DNA from: Marinomonas sp. THO17
GTDB lineage: Bacteria > Pseudomonadota > Gammaproteobacteria > Pseudomonadales > Marinomonadaceae
Length of the DNA stretch: 64,000 nt
NCBI RefSeq assembly: GCF_040436405.1
Contig: NZ_AP031575.1
Span: forward strand, 3,461,501 to 3,525,500
Reading direction: 5' to 3'
The notes under the pieces were generated by a model, which was not told the DNA's origin, made no database searches, and saw only the letters and a program-made list of their open reading frames with translations. The stretch's first letter is position 1; every line of letters starts with the position of its first letter. This document shows positions 48,075 to 57,206 of this stretch, piece by piece. Position numbers and translations under genes: made by a program.

Positions 48075-49544
48075 TTATTCCTGTGCGACTTGCTCTGCTG
48101 TCATATCAGAAATATGTTGTTGGATAATTGTGGTGTATTTGTCAGACATGCCTTTTACTTCATAAGCTAGTATTTCTTCGTCCCCGTCTTCAATGATGTC
48201 AGGTAGACTGGTAAATACTCGATTCTGAATTTGAGACAAGGTAAAAATATCATCAGTAATCACTAGCTTATTAATGTGCTCCGTATTACGAATCTGAGCG
48301 ACTTTTTCCAACAGTTTGGTGATTTTCTCTGGTTCAAGTTTTTCTTCTTTAATCATGTGCGAGATTTGCACATTACCTTGATGTAAACCTAGGTGGAATT
48401 CTAACTTAGGTGCTTCTTCGTAGAGCGCATTTTCATACAGTTTATCAACCAAACCAATAAAGAGCTGAGCCGTGCTAATCGCATTAATATAAAGGCTATC
48501 TTCGCTATGTTCTGCGCTGAACAGAATGATAGCGGCGTCATTCTGATATTGATGAACTTGCCCTAAATAGGTCTCACTGGCTTGAAACATAGCGCGATAG
48601 ATGGGGGTTAGTAAATTGGCCACCTGCAGTGGGGACAAAGACTCGCGCCATGTATCTAGGTTTAGAATATCGAAATAGAGTAAGCAGCTACGTTGTTTGG
48701 ATTCTTCAAAAATGGCGTCAAAATTGATTTCAAATTGAGCTTTTTCAACTACCGATTTGTTTTCATCAGCGCTAACTTTTGTCTCTGTTTCTTCTGATAT
48801 TTCTAGGTTGTCATTGTTGCTAATGGCCGTTTTAGCTTTTTTACGAGGACGTGTTTCAGTGACAGCTTTATGGAGCTGTCTGGCTTCTTTATAAATTGGT
48901 TCATCGAGAGCGGTTTGACGTTGCTTCTTGTCTAAATTGACCATGGCATCGGCAATATCATTGATTGGATTAAATAGCCATCGAGTAATTAAGACAATGA
49001 GTAACAGAGCAATGGTTGACACGAAGATGGCTACACCAATCAACAAATGATTTAAGTGTTGAAGAGTGGCTTGAGCGGGTGTTCTGTCTAATGTGATAAG
49101 CACATGGCCGACAATTTCATCGCGAAATTTAATACTCGAACTGTAGACTCGGCGTTGCTCATTAGGACGCAACTCTTCCTCTTTGGTAAGGCTTGTCACA
49201 CCACTACTGTCAGCCTCGGCCAGCAATTCATCTTTTTTGTTGTAAACGCGGGCGCTGAGAATGTTTTCGTCCACCACGAGACGATTCAACAATACGTTCA
49301 AACTTAGTAGATCATTGGTGAGAATGGATTGTGTGGCGTTAAATGCGGCTTGAGTGGCAAGACTGCTACCTAAGACTTCTGTTTGTTGATTGAGGTAATT
49401 GCCCAGAGCGTGAGCCATTGTGTACCAAAAAATGAAGACGGTCAGCACCATTAGGCTAAGAAAGGTAGTGACGGTAATGGTTGCAGCACTGAGTCTTTTT
49501 CGAACAAACGCGGAAAAGACCTGCTTTTTAGATAGGGTTTCCAT
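48075..49544 (-). CDS. YtjB/AhpA-like membrane protein with degenerate cyclase-like domain
   Basis: A 489-residue inner-membrane protein. Order: short cytoplasmic start, TM1 (about 21-45), a periplasmic region of about 115 residues, TM2 (about 166-190), a HAMP-like stretch (RWLFNPINDIADAMVNL), a charged linker (232-270), then a domain at about 280-430 resembling class III nucleotide cyclases. The cyclase-like marks are SCLLYFDILNL (Asp292), YQNDAAIILF (Asp336) and LHQGNV; the purine-specifying and transition-state residues are not evident, so activity is doubtful. The N-terminal half and the location divergent from serB match YtjB (Smp/AhpA), which is much shorter in E. coli. Function unknown. 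Confidence 0.75.
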   Translation of the reverse strand: METLSKKQVFSAFVRKRLSAATITVTTFLSLMVLTVFIFWYTMAHALGNYLNQQTEVLGSSLATQAAFNATQSILTNDLLSLNVLLNRLVVDENILSARVYNKKDELLAEADSSGVTSLTKEEELRPNEQRRVYSSSIKFRDEIVGHVLITLDRTPAQATLQHLNHLLIGVAIFVSTIALLLIVLITRWLFNPINDIADAMVNLDKKQRQTALDEPIYKEARQLHKAVTETRPRKKAKTAISNNDNLEISEETETKVSADENKSVVEKAQFEINFDAIFEESKQRSCLLYFDILNLDTWRESLSPLQVANLLTPIYRAMFQASETYLGQVHQYQNDAAIILFSAEHSEDSLYINAISTAQLFIGLVDKLYENALYEEAPKLEFHLGLHQGNVQISHMIKEEKLEPEKITKLLEKVAQIRNTEHINKLVITDDIFTLSQIQNRVFTSLPDIIEDGDEEILAYEVKGMSDKYTTIIQQHISDMTAEQVAQE

Positions 49545-49768
49545 TCAAATCCTTTGGTGCTTACTCACAGAACAATGACTTAAGTATACACATGATAACG
49601 GCGATTTTCTGTTTTCTTAAGCCGAGATGTCTGCATTTTGTAAAGTTTTTTACTTTTCTAAACTTTTCGTTTGAAGGAAAATCTTAAGATTTTAGGACAA
49701 TGCATTTCTTACTTAGAGAAAGTTAGGTGATTTGTTATAGTAGGCGCCACATTCAATGAGGAAGTCCT

Positions 49769-50680
49769 ATGTCAGCTAGTATTACTCTGATCGGTGCTTT
49801 TAGTAGCGAATATCTAGAGCAATTTCAAACTTGGTTATCGGATCGTCAACTGACGGCAAATGTGCGTGTTTTATCCAGTGAGGAGGATGATATCAGTGTG
49901 GCGCAATGGCAGATTATGTCGCCAGTGTTTGATCATAATGAGATACGAGCGGATTTACTTAAGTTGGCTGATCACACAGGCATAGATCATATCTTGCAAA
50001 CACAATGGGTGGATATTCATAAAGCTGGGGTGGCTGTATTTGATATGGATTCTACCTTGATCAAAGCCGAAGTGATGGATGAGTTGGCTGTTGAGGCCGG
50101 TATTGGTGAGCAAATTGCAGCAGTTACGGCTAGCGCGATGCGTGGTGAGATTGATTTTGTCGAAAGTTTTGTGCAGCGCTTGGCGTTACTTGATGGCCTA
50201 AGTAGTGAGGTGATGGATGGTGTGTATCAACGTATTGAACCTATGGAGGGTATTGCATGCCTCATGAAGGTGTTAAATCACTTTGGCTGGCATACAGCGA
50301 TTTTGTCCGGCGGTTTTACCTATTTTGCCGATCGTGTTAAAGACGCTTACAAGATGAGTGAGGTGCATGCAAATGTGCTTGAAATTATCGATGGTAAACT
50401 CACAGGTAAGCATTTAGGGGATATTGTTGACGGCCCTAGAAAGCAACTTTTATTGGAAAACATTGTAGCTCAACAACAAGTGGATTGGTCGCAGACCATT
50501 GCCTGTGGTGATGGTGCAAACGATTTATTAATGTTGAACAAAGCGGCCTTGGGAGTGGCTTTGCATGCCAAACCTATGGTGCGAGAACAAGCGCCTTGTC
50601 CAATGAATCAATTAGGTCTAGACGGTATTTTATACCTTCTGGGCATGACATCTGCCGAAATTTGCGAGATAAATGATTAA
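49769..50680 (+). CDS. serB: Phosphoserine phosphatase SerB
   Basis: HAD-family phosphatase for the last step of serine synthesis. The 303-residue product has an N-terminal ACT-like region and a HAD core with the nucleophile motif FDMDSTLIKAEVMDELA, ILSGGFTYFADRV and CGDGANDLLML. GAGGAAG precedes ATG 49769. A possible -10 box (TATAGT, 49736-49741) followed by GGCGCC lies 30 bp upstream in the 224-bp divergent gap; the -35 is poor. Its divergence from a YtjB-like gene mirrors enterobacteria. Confidence 0.96.
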   Translation: MSASITLIGAFSSEYLEQFQTWLSDRQLTANVRVLSSEEDDISVAQWQIMSPVFDHNEIRADLLKLADHTGIDHILQTQWVDIHKAGVAVFDMDSTLIKAEVMDELAVEAGIGEQIAAVTASAMRGEIDFVESFVQRLALLDGLSSEVMDGVYQRIEPMEGIACLMKVLNHFGWHTAILSGGFTYFADRVKDAYKMSEVHANVLEIIDGKLTGKHLGDIVDGPRKQLLLENIVAQQQVDWSQTIACGDGANDLLMLNKAALGVALHAKPMVREQAPCPMNQLGLDGILYLLGMTSAEICEIND

Positions 50681-50802
50681 AAAGTGCCTATTTTGCATGG
50701 AAAGTCATCAATTTATAGAGATATCATGTTTATGACTACTGTCTGCAGGAAAAGCTGGTTATGATTTCAAACTATAATAATAAATCCGCATGAGGTGACG
50801 TT

Positions 50803-51726
50803 TTGTCTGAACTTAGGTTATCGGATATCGATCTTAATTTATTGTACGTCTTACATGTTCTCATAGAAGAGCAAAATGTGACCAAAGCGGCAGCGCGTTT
50901 GAAGGTTTCACAGCCTGCGGTTAGTCGTTCCTTATCGCGCTTGCGTGATGTCTTTGATGACCCATTGTTCATTCGTACCTCACATGGCTTAAGTGCCACT
51001 GCGAAAACGCAAAGTTTGCAGCCGTTTTTAACGGAAACCTTGAAGTCTCTTGAAAACCTGATTCAACCTGTTGAGTTTGATCCGGCTTCAAGTGAGCGTC
51101 GCTTTAGCTTATCCACCACAGATTTTGGTACTTTAACAGTATTGCCAAAAATTCTTGACCAATTTCGACAAGAGGCACCCAATGCCGTTTTGGATGTAAA
51201 GTCTTGGGATGAAGACATGGCCGGGCGGCTTGATCAAAGTAACATTGACCTTGCTGTTGCTGTCTTGTCTAAAGAGCCGCCTGCAGGGATTCGAGCCATG
51301 CGGTTGCAGAGTGATCAAATAGTGTGCTTGGCACGCAAAGGTCATCCTTTGATTGGCGATGAATTAACCTTGGATGCCTATCTCAATGCAGATCATGTTC
51401 AGGTAGTGCTTGGGCGGCGAGAGTTTTTTGCTGTAGACAAAGTGTTGGATAAATTAGGACACAAGCGTCATGTGGCGGTTCATCTACCCAACTTTGTACC
51501 TGCCGCACGTACTGTAATGAACAGTGACTTGCTGCTGACGGTGCCGCGTTTGTTTGCTGAAGATATGGTGCAAACGGCATCGGATATTGTTTTATATGAA
51601 TTACCCTTTGAAAGCCGCAGTTTTGATTACTCCATGATCTGGCATGAAAGTGTTCAACATGACGCAGCCCATAAATGGTTTCGTGGCTTACTAAGGCAAG
51701 CCTTTTTGCAGGCGACTCAAGCCTAA
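50803..51726 (+). CDS. LysR-family transcriptional regulator
   Basis: A 307-residue LysR regulator with an N-terminal winged helix-turn-helix (LSDIDLNLLYVLHVLIEEQN, VTKAAARLKVSQPAVSRSLS, LRDVFDDPLFIRTSHGL) and a periplasmic-binding-protein-like effector domain (about 95-300). The start motif DIDLNLL and FIRTSHGL resemble the NodD-like subgroup, but the effector is unknown. It starts with TTG 50803, with GAGGTG 5 bp upstream. No divergent target gene is present, so its regulon is probably elsewhere. Its stop overlaps that of the convergent HepT-like gene (CTAA, 51723-51726). Confidence 0.9.
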   Translation: MSELRLSDIDLNLLYVLHVLIEEQNVTKAAARLKVSQPAVSRSLSRLRDVFDDPLFIRTSHGLSATAKTQSLQPFLTETLKSLENLIQPVEFDPASSERRFSLSTTDFGTLTVLPKILDQFRQEAPNAVLDVKSWDEDMAGRLDQSNIDLAVAVLSKEPPAGIRAMRLQSDQIVCLARKGHPLIGDELTLDAYLNADHVQVVLGRREFFAVDKVLDKLGHKRHVAVHLPNFVPAARTVMNSDLLLTVPRLFAEDMVQTASDIVLYELPFESRSFDYSMIWHESVQHDAAHKWFRGLLRQAFLQATQA

Positions 51727-52151
51727 TTATCTAGGCTAGATAAACGCGTTATCCATTCTTTGGTTAGTACCTCAACCAGGCTGTAGCGTCTTAAGGTCAT
51801 GGCTTCGGCTAACTGGTCGAAGTTTTCCTCCAAATAATCGTGGAGAATGATGTCTCTTAGTTTTATTAAATACTTTATTTGCTCAGCTTGTTCAAAGGTT
51901 ACGTCTTTATTGTTAACCAGTGCTTCCAATACGTCTTCTCTGGATGACACTTCTACTTGATAGTGGTGTTTTAAAACGTATCTTGCTAGATCCAGCATTG
52001 AGGCCACCAGAAGTTGAAACGAGTGTTCAATGATCATCATTTCATCGCTGTCGTATGGTTTGCTGTTGGCTTGTTTGCGAAAGCTGTCTAAGCGTTTAAT
52101 CATACTGTGTTGGTGATCGTAGAGCGCGTTTTCCCAGTCTGGATTTCTCAT
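51723..52151 (-). CDS. Orphan HepT-like (DUF86) protein
   Basis: A 142-residue helical protein with the HepT ribonuclease motif Rx4HxY intact: Arg99, His104, Tyr106 in LRDIILHDYLEEN. Similar helical context (FQLLVASMLDLARYVLKHH; IKYLIKLRDIILHDY) is typical of HEPN/HepT domains. HepT toxins normally stand next to an MntA nucleotidyltransferase antitoxin that AMPylates the Tyr; no such gene is adjacent here (neighbours are moeA and a LysR gene). It may be a solitary housekeeping HEPN protein rather than a toxin. It lies 98 bp downstream of moeA on the same strand. Confidence 0.7.
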   Translation of the reverse strand: MRNPDWENALYDHQHSMIKRLDSFRKQANSKPYDSDEMMIIEHSFQLLVASMLDLARYVLKHHYQVEVSSREDVLEALVNNKDVTFEQAEQIKYLIKLRDIILHDYLEENFDQLAEAMTLRRYSLVEVLTKEWITRLSSLDN

Positions 52152-52249
52152 CTGTACCTCTCTTAGCTGCTAAACCTACTGTATTCAGTATGTTTAATTA
52201 GTGTAGGAGAGGAAATGAAAATTGCGAAATATAACCTCTTGTTTAGTGC

Positions 52250-53440
52250 TTAAAAGCTGCTAAAGGGGTAAAAATCATAATGGTTGTGCAAGTCGATGTA
52301 CTGTCCTGTTTTAATGTGCAGGTAGCCATCACTGTCGCTGGCGGCCAATAAAGCCCCGGAGCTTTGTTGTGGATGAGGGTAGGCTTTTCCATCTTCAAGA
52401 TGAACACGCAAAAATTCGTCTCGTTGAATGGCTTTTTTGCGCTCAAAGCCCGCTTGAATTGAAAAGGCTTGAGGGCGAGTGATGCTTTCACCGGCACAAC
52501 CGGACAGAAGTAAGCGAGCAAACCAATGAAAGGTAACCAAAGTAGAGCTAGGATTACCTGGTAAGCCGAGGAAAGGAATGCCATTAAGTGTTGCGTATAC
52601 TAAGGGTTTACCTGGTTTTATCGCAATCTTCCATAAATGCAATTGTCCTAGTTTTTCCAACACGGCTTTAACATGGTCTTCTTCTCCTACCGATACGCCA
52701 CCAGATGAAAGAATAAGGTCGCTATTAGTGAACAGTTTCTGAAGTGCTGCTTCGGTTGCTTGTGGAGTATCTGCAGCGTGCACAACTTGACTGACTTGAT
52801 GGCCTGCCTGTATGACTAAAGCTTGCAACATGGGGCCATTGGAGTTGTATATCTGTCCAGTTTGTAGGCCCTGTCCCGCAGCAATTAATTCATCTCCCGT
52901 GGTCAAAATACCGACCTTTAAAGGGCAATATACTTTGACCTTGGTGATGCCAAGACTGGCCAGTAAACCAATTTGAATGGCCTGCAAGCGTTGACCTGCA
53001 TGTAAAACCATTTGCCCTTGTTCCATGTCTTGGCCTTCGGGGCGAACGTTAGCACCTTGCTTTGGTGCTACAAGAAATCGGACTTGGTCGCCTGTCACTT
53101 CTGCGTTCTCTTGCATAATCACAGTATCAGCCCCTGCGGGTAGAATGGCACCAGTGAAAATGCGCGCGCAACTGCCAGGTTCAAGTAAACTGGGTGCTTG
53201 TCCAGCGGCAATACGCTGACTGATGTGAAAGCCTTTGTTTGGTTGCCAATCTTGAAAGGCTAGCGCGTAACCATCCATTGCACTGTTGGCTGCTGGTGGA
53301 ACCTTCATTGGAGCCTTGACGTCTTGTGCTAAAACATGACCGAGCGCATTGGTTAATGCAAGAGTTTGGGTTTTAACTAAAGGACATGCTGACGCTTCAA
53401 TGGCTTTTAATGCATCTTCAAATGCCATCAATCCTGACAT
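52250..53440 (-). CDS. moeA: Molybdopterin molybdenumtransferase MoeA
   Basis: MoeA inserts molybdate into adenylylated molybdopterin. The 396-residue protein shows the family plan: N-terminal NSAMDGYALAF, EPGSCARIFTGAILPAGADTVIMQE split across domains II/III, ILTTGDELI and SSGGVSVGEEDHVK in the MogA-like domain, FLGLPGNPSSTLVTF, and a C-terminal beta-barrel. Its ATG overlaps the moaB stop (TAATG), so moaA-moaB-moeA form one operon on the minus strand. Confidence 0.96.
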   Translation of the reverse strand: MSGLMAFEDALKAIEASACPLVKTQTLALTNALGHVLAQDVKAPMKVPPAANSAMDGYALAFQDWQPNKGFHISQRIAAGQAPSLLEPGSCARIFTGAILPAGADTVIMQENAEVTGDQVRFLVAPKQGANVRPEGQDMEQGQMVLHAGQRLQAIQIGLLASLGITKVKVYCPLKVGILTTGDELIAAGQGLQTGQIYNSNGPMLQALVIQAGHQVSQVVHAADTPQATEAALQKLFTNSDLILSSGGVSVGEEDHVKAVLEKLGQLHLWKIAIKPGKPLVYATLNGIPFLGLPGNPSSTLVTFHWFARLLLSGCAGESITRPQAFSIQAGFERKKAIQRDEFLRVHLEDGKAYPHPQQSSGALLAASDSDGYLHIKTGQYIDLHNHYDFYPFSSF

Positions 53441-53988
53441 TAGACCTGCACTCCATTTTTCTCATCGGCTGAATAAGGACCGAGTAGCATACCGACAAAA
53501 TTACAAGGTTTATGAGTGGCATTAAGTTGCTCTTTGAGAATGCCATTCCATGCAGTCCGGCAAGCACCTGTGGAGCCAGGTAGACAAAAGATTAAAGTGC
53601 GGTTTGCAAGGCCAGCAATGGCGCGAGATTGAATGGTTGATGTACCAATTTCATCGTAAGAAATCTGGCGAAACAATTCGCCAAAGCCTTCAATGGTTTT
53701 ATCAAATAATGGTGTCATGGCTTCCGGTGTGCTATCACGAGCATAAAATCCGGTACCGCCAGTAATAAGCACCACATGAGTGTCTTCATCGGCAATCCAT
53801 TGAGATACCACAGCACGCATTTGATAAACGTCGTCTTTAACGATTTGGCGTTGATTAAGCTGATGACCTGCCTTGTTTAACATGTCAATTAAGGCGTCTC
53901 CGGAAGTGTCTTCGGCTAATGTGCGCGTATCGGAAACGGTTAACACACTGATGTTCAGTGGTCGAAATGGAGTTGCTGTTTTCGCCAT
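53440..53988 (-). CDS. moaB: Molybdenum cofactor biosynthesis protein MoaB
   Basis: MogA/MoaB-family protein of 182 residues, with LNISVLTVSDTRT at the N-terminus, VVLITGGTGFYARDSTPEAM (molybdopterin-binding GGTG and Asp/Glu) and CLPGSTGACRTAW. The family adenylylates molybdopterin before MoeA acts; MoaB of E. coli itself is of uncertain activity, while MogA is the active form. No separate mogA is present in this window, so this protein may do that job. It lies 11 bp after moaA and overlaps moeA. Confidence 0.93.
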   Translation of the reverse strand: MAKTATPFRPLNISVLTVSDTRTLAEDTSGDALIDMLNKAGHQLNQRQIVKDDVYQMRAVVSQWIADEDTHVVLITGGTGFYARDSTPEAMTPLFDKTIEGFGELFRQISYDEIGTSTIQSRAIAGLANRTLIFCLPGSTGACRTAWNGILKEQLNATHKPCNFVGMLLGPYSADEKNGVQV

Positions 53989-53999
53989 TGTGTTCCTTC

Positions 54000-54995
54000 T
54001 TAGCCGCCTGTTGCGCTCATAAAGCGAAGTATTTGCGGCGTTTCATCTAGGTTGAAGTGATGCTGCTGTGGTTTTAAAGCCAAAGCCTCAATAATACCAT
54101 CTCGCAATAACTGGTGGTCGTTAGGGTGTGATCTTAAAAGCGATTTTAGGTCTTTTGAATGTTCGTTGCCTAGGCAGAGTAATAGACGTCCTTCTGCGGT
54201 TAGGCGCACACGATTACAAGTATCACAGAAATTATGACTATGGGGAGAAATGGTGCCAATGCGATTCTGGTAGCCTTCTACTTGATAATATCTTGTTGGG
54301 CCACCGGTTTTCATGGTACTTGGGGTAAGGCGATAAGTTTGTTCTAGATTAGCTATGACGTCATCGCTGGACATATAAGTGGCGGCTCTGTCATGGTCGT
54401 GGATAATACCTAATGGCATTTCTTCAATGTAGCTAATGTCCAAGCCACGGCTAAGGGCGAACTCTGCCAAAGCATAGATTTCATCGTCGTTACGGCCTTT
54501 GAGAATAACGCTATTTAGCTTAAGCCGCTTAAAAGGCAGTTGAGCTGCGCTTTCTATACCATCAATGACTTGTTGAAATTTGTCTCGGCGTGTCAGTTGA
54601 TAAAAGCGTTTTGCCTTTAGGGTGTCCAAACTGATGTTGATGCGTGACACCCCAGCATTGTAAAGGGCTGGTGCCATTTTGGCTAATTGCGAACCATTGG
54701 TGGTAATAGTGAGTTCATCTAATCCAGGAGTGTTGGCAATTTGCTCAATGGCCCACAAAATGTTTTTGCGTACTAACGGCTCGCCGCCTGTAATACGAAT
54801 GCGTTTGGTGCCCATAGCAATAAAGGTTTGTGCTACAAAGACAATTTCTTCTAAAGACAATATATGTTCGCGGGCCAAAAAAGAAACGTCTTCATCCATA
54901 CAGTAGGTGCAACGAAAGTCACATCGATCGGTAACCGAGATGCGTAAATAATCAATTTTGCGACCAAAAGGATCGATCAATTCAGACATGGCCAA
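54000..54995 (-). CDS. moaA: GTP 3',8-cyclase MoaA
   Basis: Radical-SAM enzyme for the first step of molybdenum cofactor synthesis, acting with MoaC (not in window). The 331 residues carry the N-terminal [4Fe-4S] motif TDRCDFRCTYC, GGEPLVRKN, the C-terminal cluster motif NFCDTCNRVRLTAEGRLLLC and the required C-terminal Gly-Gly (SATGG). Two starts are possible: TTG 54995, with GGGGA about 7 bp upstream, or ATG 54989, to which that Shine-Dalgarno sequence is too far (13 nt). TTG is used here. No Moco riboswitch was recognised upstream. Confidence 0.96.
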   Translation of the reverse strand: MAMSELIDPFGRKIDYLRISVTDRCDFRCTYCMDEDVSFLAREHILSLEEIVFVAQTFIAMGTKRIRITGGEPLVRKNILWAIEQIANTPGLDELTITTNGSQLAKMAPALYNAGVSRINISLDTLKAKRFYQLTRRDKFQQVIDGIESAAQLPFKRLKLNSVILKGRNDDEIYALAEFALSRGLDISYIEEMPLGIIHDHDRAATYMSSDDVIANLEQTYRLTPSTMKTGGPTRYYQVEGYQNRIGTISPHSHNFCDTCNRVRLTAEGRLLLCLGNEHSKDLKSLLRSHPNDHQLLRDGIIEALALKPQQHHFNLDETPQILRFMSATGG

Positions 54996-55174
54996 GATAT
55001 TTTCCCCACTTGCAGAGTGTCATAAAAACAAAAAAGACCTGTGTTAGTAAAGTAGCAAGGTGGTTTTCGCAACATTTATTCTAGGAATTCATATTTTATC
55101 TGAATTTTCGGATCGTGGCATGAGGTAAAAAACGTCATAATAAGACACAAGTATTTTTGTCTAGGAGTGGCATC

Positions 55175-56038
55175 TTGAACCCTGTTGTAAATAATCTCAT
55201 TGAATTATTGGCACTTGAGCGAGTATCCGAAACTGAATTTGTTGGTCGTAGTCAGGACTTAGGATTTCCAAAACTCTTTGGTGGTCATGTTATTGGTCAA
55301 GGATTAAGTGCTGCTACGCAAACAGTTGATAGTCGCTTTCCCCACTCATTGCATTGTTATTTTTTGCGTCCAGGTGATGCCTCTGAACCCATTCATTATG
55401 ATGTGGAAATCGTACGAGATGGTGGCAGTTTCAGTTTACGTCGTGTCGTCGCATCTCAGTTTGGTAAGAGTATTCTGGTAATGACGGTGTCATTCCATTT
55501 ACAAGAGCCAGGTTTGGATCATCAGAATGCGATGCCCAATGTACCAGGCCCTGAGTCATTCAAATCTGAGCTGTCATTATTCAGAGCGCACGCGGAAGAA
55601 ATTCCAGCGAAAGTTCGTGAACTTTTCACGGCAGATCGTCCTATTGAATACCGTATTGTGGAGAACCAAAATCCATTTCGTCCTCGTCCCGGTATTGCCA
55701 AGCGTCATATGTGGATTCGTAGTGTCGCTGCGCTGCCGGACAATGAGTTGGTTCATCAGTCCATGCTGGCTTACACGACCGACTATGGTTTTATTCAAAC
55801 AGCATTAATGCCTCATGGTATATCAATCGGTAATCCTTATTTGAATGTTGCTAGCCTAGATCATGCTATTTGGTTTCATCGTCCATTCCGTTTGGATGAG
55901 TGGTTGTTGTATGTGGCGGATTCCCCTTCTGCTAGCGCTGCTCGTGGTTTTGTTCGAGGGGAAATTTTTAACCAAAAAGGGGAGTTGGTTGCATCGACGG
56001 CGCAAGAAGGTTTGATTCGCTATTCCAAAGGCCAATAA
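55175..56038 (+). CDS. tesB: Acyl-CoA thioesterase II TesB
   Basis: Double-hot-dog thioesterase cleaving medium- and long-chain acyl-CoA. The 287-residue product begins NPVVNNLIELLALERVSETEFVG and contains LGFPKLFGGHVIGQGLSAA, HSLHCYFLRPGD, and in the second hot-dog SLDHAIWFHRPFRLDEWLLY with the catalytic Asp of the family. TTG 55175 is chosen because AGGAG lies 7 bp upstream; the frame is open to TTG 55157, which precedes that Shine-Dalgarno sequence. It is divergent from moaA and convergent with queG. Confidence 0.94.
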   Translation: MNPVVNNLIELLALERVSETEFVGRSQDLGFPKLFGGHVIGQGLSAATQTVDSRFPHSLHCYFLRPGDASEPIHYDVEIVRDGGSFSLRRVVASQFGKSILVMTVSFHLQEPGLDHQNAMPNVPGPESFKSELSLFRAHAEEIPAKVRELFTADRPIEYRIVENQNPFRPRPGIAKRHMWIRSVAALPDNELVHQSMLAYTTDYGFIQTALMPHGISIGNPYLNVASLDHAIWFHRPFRLDEWLLYVADSPSASAARGFVRGEIFNQKGELVASTAQEGLIRYSKGQ

Positions 56039-56070
56039 CCAAATATTATAAGAAGGAAACTTTTGCACCT

Positions 56071-57144
56071 TTAGCACTGATGTTGTTTTAATGCCCACTG
56101 AATGTGCTCTTGGACTAATGGCGTGGTTTGTTCTAGAGCTTTTTGTAACACTTTTATAACTTCTTCTGTTGTTGGAGCATTACCTAAGGCAACGGCAATA
56201 TTGCGTTGCCAATTCTCGTAGCCAGTACGGCGAATGGGCGAACCTTCGGTGTTTTTTAAGAAGGTATCTTGATCCCACTGAAACAGCTCGACTAGACTTG
56301 CTGCGTCCAGATTGTGTCTGGGTTGAAAGTCTTCCTCCTCGGTATGCTTGGCGAATTTGGTCCAAGGGCATACCAGCTGACAATCGTCACAACCAAAAAT
56401 GCGATTGCCCATTTTGCTTCTTAGTTCTTCTGGAATGGCACCCTTATGCTCAATAGTAAGATAGGAAATGCATTTACCTGCATCCAAGACCCAAGGCTCA
56501 ACAAAAGCATCGGTTGGGCATTGTGTGAGACAGGCTGTGCAACTGCCACAATGTCGACTGGCAGTGGGCTTGTCTACCGGCAGAGGCAAGTTAGTAAAAA
56601 TCTCCCCTAGCAAAAACCAGCTGCCAGCCTTTGGGGTTAATAGCAGGGTGTTTTTACCAATCCAGCCCATACCTGCTTGCTCGGCAATTTGTCTTTCTAG
56701 AATAGGAGCACTGTCGACAAAAGCGCGATAACCGTGATCGCCAATGTGCTCTTGTATCTTTTTGGCGAGTTGGGTGAGGCGTTTTCTGATCAGTTTGTGA
56801 TAATCACGACCTAAGGCATATCGCGCTATGTAGGCTTGTTCTTTGGTCTGTAGGCGTTTAACCGTTTCGACTGATTGTGGCAGGTAGTGCATGCGTAACG
56901 AGATGACTCGTTGGGTGCCTGGGTGCAGTTGTTCGGGGTAAAAACGCAGATCGCCATGATTGGCGAGATAATCCATGCCTGCGTGATAGCCTTTGGCTAG
57001 CCATTGCTTGAATTCATCTTTATGTTGAGCAAGTTGAGGCGCTACGATGCGAGCTTCGGCAAAACCAAATTCCTGTGCCCAGAGTTTGATGTCTGTGGCC
57101 AGTTGCTGAAGTTGTTCTGGGGTGGATAAGGACGAAGGGAGCAA
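56071..57144 (-). CDS. queG: Epoxyqueuosine reductase QueG
   Basis: Cobalamin- and [4Fe-4S]-dependent enzyme for the last step of tRNA queuosine synthesis. The 357 residues include the N-terminal cobalamin-binding region, GWIGKNTLLL, two ferredoxin-like cluster motifs (HCGSCTACLTQCPTDAF and CDDCQLVCPW) and a short C-terminal HEAT-like tail (RRTGYENWQRNIAVALGN). In many gammaproteobacteria queG adjoins the NAD(P)HX dehydratase and tsaE genes; that neighbourhood is absent here. Confidence 0.95.
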   Translation of the reverse strand: MLPSSLSTPEQLQQLATDIKLWAQEFGFAEARIVAPQLAQHKDEFKQWLAKGYHAGMDYLANHGDLRFYPEQLHPGTQRVISLRMHYLPQSVETVKRLQTKEQAYIARYALGRDYHKLIRKRLTQLAKKIQEHIGDHGYRAFVDSAPILERQIAEQAGMGWIGKNTLLLTPKAGSWFLLGEIFTNLPLPVDKPTASRHCGSCTACLTQCPTDAFVEPWVLDAGKCISYLTIEHKGAIPEELRSKMGNRIFGCDDCQLVCPWTKFAKHTEEEDFQPRHNLDAASLVELFQWDQDTFLKNTEGSPIRRTGYENWQRNIAVALGNAPTTEEVIKVLQKALEQTTPLVQEHIQWALKQHQC

Positions 57145-57206
57145 GACAATTCCATGCAGGTTCCACGCTGGGAAGAAACGGTGTTCTGCCCAACGTCAAA
57201 ATTTGA

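Noticed and set aside
54996..55174. Possible Moco riboswitch or other RNA upstream of moaA
   Set aside because: Short A/T-rich gap with no recognisable conserved RNA structure by eye.
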